NCBI RefSeq assembly: GCF_032854445.1
Contig: NC_088301.1
Span: 28,382,402 to 28,446,401 of the forward strand
DNA length: 64,000 bases
DNA from: Liolophura sinensis
Lineage: Eukaryota; Mollusca; Polyplacophora; Chitonida; Chitonidae
Reading direction: 5' to 3'
A program made the translations under genes and the position numbers. Under the pieces are notes generated by a model that saw nothing but the letters and a program-made list of their open reading frames with translations, ran no database searches and had not been told where the DNA came from. How positions within the stretch are numbered: the first letter of the stretch is position 1; every line of letters starts with the position of its first letter. Shown piece by piece: positions 41,461 through 50,190 of the stretch.

Positions 41461-42580
41461 ATGAACAGCGAGGCTTATAGATTCAATAGAGAGGCCACTT
41501 ACAAGGCCGGGGCATTTCATAGTATCCAAACCCACGCAGAGCAGCTCACGCGATTTGACATCTACATCGATGAAAAGAAGGCCTTTCCAGTCCAGTTCAC
41601 AGATGTGTTGGCCAAGTACCGGCTGCCACAGATAACCAGCAATGACACTGTTCAGGCCTGGAACATCAATCCTATGCAATTCTGGCAGAACCAAGTGAAC
41701 TTCGCGGTCTGGTGCGCAACCACGGGCTGCGGCGTCTCTGTAAAAGACCATCTTCTTGCCCCCGACCAACAAATAAGGGCCCTGTACACGTTCCATGTGT
41801 ATTACCAAGTTAGGCGGATCTTGGAAGTGATCCAGGCCCCCCTGCCGCATGACAGAGCGTGGGCGGCATTCAAAAACCCCCTACGACGAGAGGGCCTATG
41901 AGAGGATTTGTAGGGAATTCCGCGTAGATAAGCACACAGACTGGAGGCACAGGGGGGGGGGGGGGGGAATCACGGCCTCGGAGTGGCATATTAGTATATC
42001 ACGAGAACGGGCTACAGCCCCATTGGCGATGGGACCTTCGATCCGAGCAGGATGTCGTTCTCTAGAAAGCCTACAGCTCTCCACGTCAACCACATCGAGC
42101 AGGACGCCGAGGAGGCTTGGGCGTCGTTCAATGCCGAGAAATCCCAAAGATTCACGCAGCTGGGCGTAGAGCGCCTAAACGATTCCATCCGGACATACGT
42201 GTGGGCTATTCTTTGTGTATGGCATCGGCCTATATATGGCCCCCAGCGACATGCTTCTGCAGATCGGCCATGTGGCGAACTACAACAACAAAATCGTCGT
42301 GGCCACAGAGGACCAGAAGCTAGGCGCCAATGAGGGTGTGAACGCTAAAGTACCGCCCACTTTGCACAAGCGCGCACCTTTCCACGGGATCGTTATGCCA
42401 CAAGAAAGAGTCCCACCTTCCCACGTTGATCCACAAGAAAGCGTCCCGCCACCTTTCCTCGTTGAGCCACAAGAAAGCGTCCCACCACCCACCGCAGAAA
42501 AGAATCACGATGCGGAGAAGACAGCCATCGTTGTCGCTGGGGTTGGTATCGGCTTACTGCTGCTGTCGATTATGCGTTAA
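41461..42580 (+). pseudogene. ~430-aa Polinton protein with Pro-rich repeats (copy 2)
   Basis: It starts at ATG 41,461. It carries the same +1 frameshift in ACCCCC as copy 1 (about 41,880). A run of 16 G (41,952-41,967) replaces the normal GVNHGLG codons and shifts the frame again. A deletion of roughly 170 nt joins YVWAIL to the VYGIGLYMAPSD block near 42,210. The C-terminus with PQESVPPP-type repeats and the membrane helix is intact to 42,580, overlapping the convergent gene by 27 bp. Confidence 0.68.
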
Positions 42581-43941
42581 ATAATTGCGAACAGCCACGA
42601 GCATTAGGCCACCTACTGCGATGACTAGAGCCCAGACATTATCGGCCAGCCACCCAGCTGCTTTCCCAAGAAGGTTCAGTAGCCAGGACACGATACTGCC
42701 AATAATACCCGGAATCGCAGCGGCAGCCTTCCCAGCCAGCTTGCCAAGGGCGCGCGCCAGGGACTGGAGATGCTTTTTCACCCATTCTTTAAGACCACGT
42801 TCGTCGAGTGGAGGTGGTGTTGGCTGGATGCCCCCGCCGGACCCGCCAGTCAGCGCCAACTTTATCGCTAGCCCCAGTGTTGAGATCGCCATCCCAAATG
42901 CCGTGAGAATGGAGACCACGGTTATTCCCTGCTCCCGGAAGAGGTTGTGGACGCGCTCGGCCAGAGTGGTATCCTTGTGTAGGATGCGGTCGATCGTCTG
43001 CTTGATGCGGTGTATTTGCATGCGCAGGGCTTCGGCCGTTAAAGAAGCTGCTTCGAGCCGGGGCGCCCTCTCGTCCTCAAGCTTATTTATCCTACCTTCG
43101 ATCATACTCCGCAAGTCTTTATTATCATCATTATCATCATCAGGGACCTCTCCCAACTTCCGTTTTTCTTTTGCGATTTCCATATTTAGTGTTTACAGCC
43201 TGGCGGTGTTATACGCGTGTTCGCCTTCCAAGGTCTGCAGTGCCTTGTTAAGCCCCAGAAGTTCTCGCATGTGAAGAGGAGGGTCGTTAATCGTTTCAAG
43301 AGCCCGCTCGACCTCACTATCTGTAAAGCTTGTTTCCTGTGTGTGGAAAGCATCATTGGCCTTTTTGGCTACTTGGTTTAAATCCTTTAGCTCTATGATA
43401 TCTGCCTCGGCGGCCGCGGCACCGAGTTCTGAACTCGCTATCTCCAGGGCTGCAAGTGCTGAAGGATGCAACGATGGCTTTTTTTGCTTCTTTTCCAGTC
43501 TTTAAAGCCCAGCTCATCCCGAATAATTTTACCCTCTCCTCTGTTACTGGCGATTATTGAGAGGGCTAGCGGTTCACCTGTTAGTGTGTTGATGATTTCC
43601 AGCTTGGGGTAGGCCACGAGTCGCAGACGCCCTTGGACAAGCTCAAATTTCGTGTCCTCGCCAAGACGGAGTGGGGTAAGGTCTGGATACTTTTTCTTCA
43701 AGGCATCGTAATAATCATCCACGGCGGGCTGCGTCAGCTCTCGTTGAAGGTTTTTGGGGGCCGCACCCTGGCTTTGCTGCTCGGGAACCACCCCGATCGG
43801 GACACCTGCACGGAGAGTGGTCTGTTCGACGACGTCGTCTTTGGCGTAGTCCTCTTGGGCATTGCCCTCTTGGGCATTGCCCTCTTTGGCTTCGAACGGA
43901 TTATCTAAGTTAAAGTCTGCCATAATCCTCGTATTGAACAT
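42554..43941 (-). pseudogene. Polinton coiled-coil and membrane protein (copy 2)
   Basis: It starts at ATG 43,941, 26 bp from the divergent capsid start. The acidic N-terminus contains a tandem AQEGNAQED duplication. Frames shift near 43,450 and 43,190. The C-terminal 209-codon part (43,183-42,554) is uninterrupted and shows the coiled coil, FREQGITVVSILTAFGMAIS, the Gly-rich linker, the amphipathic IPGIIGSIVSWLLNLLGKAA segment and the final membrane helix. It therefore supplies the region broken by a stop in copy 1. Confidence 0.7.
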
Positions 43942-43967
43942 TGCAAGGCATACCTTCAATACACACA
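43942..43967. promoter_or_regulatory. Bidirectional capsid/coiled-coil promoter (copy 2)
   Basis: This is the same 26-bp gap as in copy 1, with AAGGCATACCTT in place of the perfect palindrome (one substitution). Conservation of both spacing and motif in a decayed copy suggests the site was important when the family was active. Confidence 0.5.
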
Positions 43968-44825
43968 ATGGATGCATACGGACGCAAGCTAAACCCTTTC
44001 AGAACGCTCCGTAAGCCTCGGAAGGTTACAAGGTGTACGGCCGTCCTTGGTCGTCACCAACAACCCGAGTACGATCGACCAGAATCAACAACTCTTGGTC
44101 CGCTTCCCCAACCTCGGCCCAAATGACGTCATTGTGCCCGGTACCGTGCGCTTGGCCTTCTCGATCACGATCAATTCATCTGGAGCTCGATATGATCCCC
44201 GATGAGGAGCTCGCTAGACAGATCCGCACCCAGTTTGCCGGGGCCGTCACCATTCTGTATGATCGCGTCCTCCGCCACCGAAAGTTTGTTAAGGAAAAGT
44301 CTGATACTCTCTGGAACATAAACCTGAACACTCCAGCGAGAGCAATGAAGGGCATCCTCATGCTGTTCGAGGCTAAAGGAACCCCGATGGGGAGGAGGTC
44401 GGAATCCTTCTACAACCCGAAGATCACCAAAGTAGAAGTCACAATAGAAGGGGTCTCCAATCAGCTGTACAGCCAAGGCATGCGGGCGTACCAGCAATGG
44501 GGCTAGGTCCAGAGGTTCTTTGCCAGCTCACCCCTTAAGAAGCGGGACCCTGAGGTGGCCAGGGTCGTAAAAGACTTAGGCCTGGCAGACGTCTCCCTGG
44601 AAGAGTTCTTGACACACAAACACGCCTTCTGGCTTGACCTGAGGACAAGCGACGATGACGAGCTGCATGGCAGTGGGAGGCGCGTTCAGAACGCCAGCGA
44701 GGGGATATACGATACAGGTGACAAAAGAGAGAGAAAATCCCGGCGTGTTGAACGTATATCTCTATGTGATTATGGACGCAATGCTGCACATCGAGAATGG
44801 TAGATTCGTTAACGCGCTTTATTGA
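43968..44825 (+). pseudogene. Major capsid protein (copy 2), large internal deletion
   Basis: ATG 43,968 (MDAYGRKLNPFRTLRKP) is followed by a frameshift near 44,030. A deletion of about 390 bp then joins the TITINSS strand to LELDMIPDEELARQ. The C-terminal jelly-roll blocks (NINLNTPARAMKGILMLFE, FYNPKITKVEVTIEGV, FWLDLRTSDDDELHGSGRR) remain, with a shift near 44,705. A 104-bp tandem duplication (44,761 onward) repeats the capsid/ATPase junction. Confidence 0.75.
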
Positions 44826-44900
44826 TGACGCCCACTGCGCGATTATCTGTGGGCAAGTTGTATCTCTATGTGATTATGGACGCAATGCTGCACATTCAGA

Positions 44901-45305
44901 ATGGTAGATTCGTTAACGCGCTTTATTGATGACGCCCACTGCGCGATTATCTGTGGGCAGACGAACTGCGGCAAAACAGTCTTCGTGCTGGACCTGCTTT
45001 AGGGTCCTTTCCGCGGTTTCTTTCATCACATTGTGATCCTGTGCCCCACTCTTAAGCATAACGAGGCGTACCGGCGGCGATGGATACTGTCTGACCCTGA
45101 GGTCTATTGTTTTTATCCCGGCGAGCGGCTAAACGAATCCCTGAGAGCTTTCTACAGATTGTTCGAGGGGGAGCCCACCCTATACATCATCCATGATTGT
45201 AGCGCGTTGGAGACGATGAAGAAGAAACAAAAAATGTTGTCATTCATGGCTTTCTCGGGCCGTCATGCAAAGCAAAGCGTCTGGGTCCTCACTCAGCCTA
45301 GTTAA
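44901..45305 (+). pseudogene. Packaging ATPase (copy 2), truncated by deletion
   Basis: It starts at ATG 44,901 in the second copy of the 104-bp duplication. The Walker A motif GQTNCGKT is present, then a TAG at 45,001-45,003. Walker B reads LYIIHDCS (first acid changed to His). At VWVLTQ the sequence joins directly to the 3' end of the 146-aa gene, so the ATPase tail and three following genes are missing. Confidence 0.75.
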
Positions 45306-45395
45306 GATCAAAAAACACCAGGAGATGACCTTCGTCATCCTGGGAATTTGTGTGGTTGAGGGTGTGAGTTTCGGAATCGCAAAACTCACCGAGTA
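45306..45395 (+). pseudogene. Remnant of the 146-aa hydrophobic Polinton protein (copy 2)
   Basis: About 30 codons corresponding to the C-terminus (DQKHREMTFVILGMCVV in copy 1; here with changes and an extra A in an A-run) follow the ATPase breakpoint directly. The rest of this gene, the 79-aa gene, the basic protein and the ATPase-downstream gene are absent from copy 2. Confidence 0.65.
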
Positions 45396-45524
45396 ATCCG
45401 AACTGACTGTGCCGGACTCGCCGTATTGCAGGCACGATCTTGGTAGTGAGGTTGTTCTGCGCGCGACGAATAACATCATTTTCGTCGCAAATCTGTTAGA
45501 GGTCTGCTAGATAACCTTGATGAC

Positions 45525-46541
45525 ATGGCTAGTAAAGTGTCTGTTCGCCTGGCAAATATCTACTACAGCCCTCGTGGGTACTGGAAGGGCCACTCGGCCA
45601 TCCAGAAACTTGCCACTGGGGCTAAAGCCTCCGAAGATGTAGTCCGGGCCTGGCTGAAAAAGCAGGCTATCTGGTAGATATAGCTGCCTCGTTCCCGAAA
45701 AATACCGAGGCCTATGTTCGATGTTTCCACGCCGAATGACATCCACCAAGCCGATCTTCTATTTCTACCACATGATCGGCGAGGCCGGAAGCTGTATAAG
45801 TACGCGCTGACAGTTGTTGATGTCGTTTCTCGCTACAAGGAGGCGGAACCTCTGGCTACTAAAGATTCCAAAGAAGTCGCTGATGCTCTCTCTTGCATTT
45901 ACAAAAGGGGGCCCCTTCGATGGCCGAAGCTTCTCCAAGTTGACCCTGGGCGCGAGTTTATGGGTGCGGTGAGCCAACTGCTGGCCAAACATGATGTCAC
46001 AGTCCGCCGAGGTCGCGTGGATATCCACCGAGACCAAGGCATAGTGGAGCGTTTCAACCGTACTCTGGCTGAGTGGCTCTTTGGACATCAGTACGCCCAT
46101 TAGATGCGCCTTCCTCACAAACACCGATCTACTGAATGGGTGGCTCGGCTGCCCTCTGTTGTGGCCGCTCTGAATAACGAGACAACGAGACTGATCGGTA
46201 AAAAGCCGAAAGACGCCATCAAGGCAAAAGGGGTGCCCCATAAGCCTTCCTCGACGGTTCCAGGTCGTCCCGTTGGACTTAATGAGCGGAAGATCCCCGA
46301 GAGTGTTGGCGTTCGTTATGTATATCAGCCTGGAGAGCTGGAGGGCGACCGCCGTCGCGCGACTGATCCTGTCTGGTCTCTAGAGATATATCGGCTTGGG
46401 CGCTCTGTCACAAAGCCTAATGAGCCCGTGCTGTACTATCTAGACGATACGCCGGATGGTCCGCGACGGGGATTCGTTCGTGAGGAGTTGCTTATAGTGC
46501 CTCCTGATACTCAACGTCCCCCGGATGGGGTTCTACGGTAG
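45525..46541 (+). pseudogene. Integrase (copy 2), nearly complete
   Basis: ATG 45,525 (MASKVSVRL...). The N-terminal ~45 codons are shifted relative to the core near 45,665. The rve core retains D in HQADLLFLPHD, D in LLQVDPGREFMG and E in QGIVERFNRTLAEW, and includes the VTVRRGRVDIHRD segment missing from copy 1. A TAG at 46,101-46,103 separates the core from the C-terminal SH3-like region (46,104-46,541), which is otherwise open (SVGVRYVYQPGELEGDRR, GFVREELLIVPP). Confidence 0.85.
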
Positions 46542-46564
46542 TTCCTCGAAGTCCCATCCTGCCG

Positions 46565-49500
46565 TCAAGGATGCGCATGGCCATAAGCCAAGGTGTGGAC
46601 ACCATCTTCGGCTATCCAGCGCTTACTATCGAAGGGGGACAGTGAGACCTTATTCAGGTGCTGCCCATAGATATGATGGCGCTCTGATCGCAGCACGTCC
46701 ATACCGTGTCGGAAGATCTTTTTCTCGAAGAGGGCCTCTTTGTACTGCTTATGGCGGATGCGCTTTTCCACAACACCCTTTTCCACGCCCTTGGCCTTCT
46801 TAATGTTGGCTCCACCTGCCTTCAGAATGGAGTACATCTTGGGGCGCAGACCAATGTATTCGGTGATCTGCCGCCCCGTGCACTCGTCCTTCATTTTCCC
46901 CCAGACCTTCATATTTGCTACGCTGTGCAGGGGGTGGTCTTGTGGGTAATCTGAGGTGTCGTACAGGTTTGCATTCTCAGCTATATCCCTGTAAACATCC
47001 TTAGCCTGAATCTCGAGTAGCAGAGTATCCGTGTCAGTGTAGAGGAGCTGGCATCGCTCTCCGTACTGGGCCTTCATGTGGTTGTAGTAGAAGTCGTACA
47101 TCAGGTGCTTGGAGAGATCTAGAATGCTCATGCCCACGTAGATAGGTCGGTTTAGGACTAGACGGATCTTGTGCATCTGAATCGCTGCGAGGTCATGGTC
47201 AAATATGTTCGCCCGTGCGAATCTCGGGCTGGCTATCAAGCGCCGTATCTTATCGTCTTCTCCACAGCGTACCAGCTTGACGTCCACACGCTTTCGAAGG
47301 TTCTCCATGGTTTTTCCGAAGATCGAGTTGTTCATTAGCTTGTACAGGCCCTTCTCGAATTTGCTCGCGGCCTTTTTTCGGAGCTCGGTGTTCATCCTGA
47401 TATAGGGTTCCATCCAAGGGCTCTGGGCGAATCTCAGGGCCCGGTGAACCTTGGTCAGGCGCATTCCCAGAGATAGATACAGCTGTAGGTTCTGGTAGTG
47501 CAGGACTGTCTTGGGGGTGGGTAGCAATCGTTTTGCCGAGACGGCGCGCGTCATCTACCCACTGGAAGCCGCCTGTTGGAAGGAACTGACTTATACCCCA
47601 GCCATATAGATTATTGGCGTCTAGGTATTGGATGTAGTTGTTTGGACTTTCTTGGTTGTATCCCTCCACCTGCGGATTATTGGCTTTGGCGTATCGCTTA
47701 CTTACCATGGAGATACCTCCTTGCAACCCCTTCTCAATGAAGAGATGTTGGTCGTAGTCTGTCAACAGCTCTAGCTCTACCCCGGTCTTCTTGAACAGCG
47801 CATCCCACGAGAGACCTGGGCTCGTAAAGTAGTGTGCAGGGTCCAATCCATACTGCTGTAAACAAGTCTTCCGGAAGGCCTCAAACACATCGGCCAACAG
47901 GAGCACGTCTGTGCGGCAGTAAAGGTCTGTGTAGTCTCCCAGATTGGTGCAGTTAAATACCTTCTATACCTGTTGAGCGTGGATGTAGTCCTCATCGCTA
48001 ATGCCTCCGACTTTGAGCTTACTGTAGAAAGCCTCTTTGGGTGGGAGGCTTGACTCCTCGAAGCGCTTCCAGGAGTCCATATACTCATAGGGGTAGACAC
48101 CCTTACGCATGAGTAACTTACGTTTTTCTTCGGCAGGCCCATACAGGGCTGTGATGTGGAAAGCCTCAGGTTTGTTGGTCTCTACCAGATTGTCAAGGGA
48201 AGTCGGTAAGAATTGAACGCTGTCGATGAAGCGGAGCTGCCCCAGCGAGAAGGAGATGTACTTTTCCGTGTTGTTGGGGATACAGGAGATGCGGTCCTTC
48301 GCCTTTCTTATGGCCTGCATCAGGAGGTGCCCGTCGTAGCCCCGTAGGTTGTGGAAGACTACTGGTATGGCTGTCTTGGGACCCAGCCGCAACTTTAGGT
48401 TGCATGCGTTATGGGCCGCGCCTCTGTACTTGCCGGTGATATGGCAGTGATCGCGCACAGAATTGGCGCCTAAAGGCTTCTCACACACGTGGCAGGTTGC
48501 GGCGTTGTTGTGGGCCTGCCAGTCCTGGGAAGTCATATACATGGCTATAGGGTTGCGTAGAACATTTTTGATTTCCCGCTCCTCCTGTTGGAGAGCTCTG
48601 AGGAAGTGTTCCGTAGGTCCTCTGTATTCCACGGGGCGTGTTGTGCGGCCGTCGCAACGCACCACAACTTAGCAGTAACTGCAAGGCTCGTGGTGCTGAG
48701 TGTTTTGAGTGCTGCTCACTGTAGGTGACGGCGGCGGGCCTTCAACCTTTCAGGTCAGAGCCTCGGAGTCGGCATATATGATGAACGAAGCCGGTAGCTG
48801 TTTGTGGTGGTTCTGAAAGGCGAACTTGTTTTCCCCCTCTTGGGGCATTTCCCCCTTCACCGCCGTCTGGCCAATCTATCGGTATTCCGGTTTATGCGCC
48901 TCGAGCAGGTCCTCCCTTGTGTAGCCGTGTAGACAGCGCTCGCAGAAGTGTTTGCGATTTCGTTTCTTACTTTCTTGGAACAGGAGACGATCGAGATCTT
49001 TTATCCACGTATAATGGAATTTGCCTGCCTTCTCAATCAGCAGCAGATTGATTCGGGGCGTGTCGCCGGGCTTCTTGCTGAGGCGGTGCACGAACACGCC
49101 CTTGTCCAACCCGAACACGAGGTCGTTCTTTTCCTCCACTTTAGGGATCTGAGAGATGGGCGTGGGGGCGTCGATCCCCCCAAAGTCAAGACCATCATTG
49201 GTGGGATATTTTGTTGGTCTCTGAGGGTTTCTGGCGGCTGGAAATAAGGCAGACCGGAGTGCCCATCGGAGGCAGTCGTCGTCTTTGTTCTTCACATTGA
49301 TGACTGCTTTCTTATCACTCACAGTGCGGGTAGGGGGATGTAGGACTCGCCTCTCACTGGCTGATACCTTGCAATGTCTAGCCAGAGTGTTTGCACGCTA
49401 TTAACAACCCACCCTGACCCTTGCTGTGTCCAATTTTCCAGCACCTCCTGGATGGTGGGGAAGGCCTTATCTAGAGCCCCGTCAACGTCTTGCTTCAACT

Positions 49501-49711
49501 CATCGTTACTGGCGTCTTGCTTCAACTCCTCGTTACTTCGGGAGTTCTTGATGTCTTGCAGCCGCTTCAACTCAGCCACAGCCGTTTTATACCTGTCGAG
49601 GATCCCCTGCAGTTTTTCCAAGGCAATGCAGGACCGTGGGTACTTGGACCGCACACCTAGGAGCATCTCAAACTCCTCCCGTAGTGCTCGTACTTTTTGA
49701 TGATGTTTCAT
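46565..49711 (-). pseudogene. polB: Protein-primed DNA polymerase B (copy 2), frameshifted
   Basis: It starts at ATG 49,711. The helical N-terminal region is shorter than in copy 1: about 300 nt around the LLGVRP...SNEELKQD section are deleted. Downstream are RKHFCERCLHGY, the endonuclease-VII-like DHCHITGKYRG (about 48,440), motif A YLDANNLYG (about 47,620), a long open C-terminal stretch (47,554-46,565) with motif B NNSIFGKT and motif C LYTDTDTLL. The exonuclease segment near 48,780 is shifted. The motif C serine (DTDS in copy 1) is threonine here. Confidence 0.88.
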
Positions 49712-49762
49712 TGTACTCGCTGTTATACCAACATCTTTGTTATACCTATTGACAGTGATTCT

Positions 49763-50044
49763 CTAATAGGGAATTTCGATATCCGCCAGCCGTTTGAACT
49801 CGTCCAAGAAAGCCTTGCGCCTCCGTTGCCTTTCACACGTCTGGACATTATTATATCCGCAGGCCCCGCAAAGCCGAAATCTGTTTTTTACACCCCGGCT
49901 ACAGCTAATACATGGGTGGGTGCCAAGACTCTTCCGCAGACGGGCTAGGTGAACCCCGCAGTACTCCCACAGACAACTTTTACCACAGAGCTCCGTGGAA
50001 CCGATGAGAAGCCACTGGCAATTATTACCACCCTTTGGCATGTT
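49763..50044 (-). CDS. Small Cys-rich Polinton protein (copy 2)
   Basis: Orthologue of 16,247-16,525, open from the MPKGGNNCQW start at 50,044 (an extension to 50,077 is possible). It retains the paired cysteines (CGKSCLWEYCG, CISCSRG, CGACG) and the basic C-terminus. A GGTATACTCC box lies at about 50,063-50,072 upstream. Intactness in a heavily deleted element is notable, although the copy may simply be young. Confidence 0.62.
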   Translation of the reverse strand, partial: NMPKGGNNCQWLLIGSTELCGKSCLWEYCGVHLARLRKSLGTHPCISCSRGVKNRFRLCGACGYNNVQTCERQRRRKAFLDEFKRLADIEIPY

Positions 50045-50109
50045 GTTGTTGTATTTATCGGAGTATACCTGGTGCAATTGGTATGTCTAATAGAAAACGA
50101 GAAGGGGCT

Positions 50110-50190
50110 GGGGCCTCTTTTGGAGCCTACTTTGTTCTGGGGAGGGTCCCAGGGGGATGGTGTAACAGAACCCTCCTTCCCTATACTACT
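50110..50190 (-). repeat. Polinton copy 2 right TIR
   Basis: It ends CCCTATACTACT and pairs with 39,029-39,105 in inverted orientation (GGTTCTG, CCTCCCCAGAACAAA blocks). Array B follows at 50,191 with TTGGATTTTTGCC. Confidence 0.82.

Larger units (their letters stand above)
39029..50190 (-). mobile_element. Polinton/Maverick copy 2, internally deleted
   Basis: It begins AGTAGTATAGGG and ends CCCTATACTACT, with shorter TIRs (about 70-80 bp) than copy 1, and carries the same genes in the opposite orientation to copy 1. Internal deletions remove most of the central capsid gene, a piece of the penton-like gene, part of the ~430-aa gene, and everything from the ATPase C-terminus to the end of the 146-aa gene. 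No direct target duplication is seen (AATTCA against TTGGAT). Both flanks instead read the same satellite outward. Confidence 0.9.
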
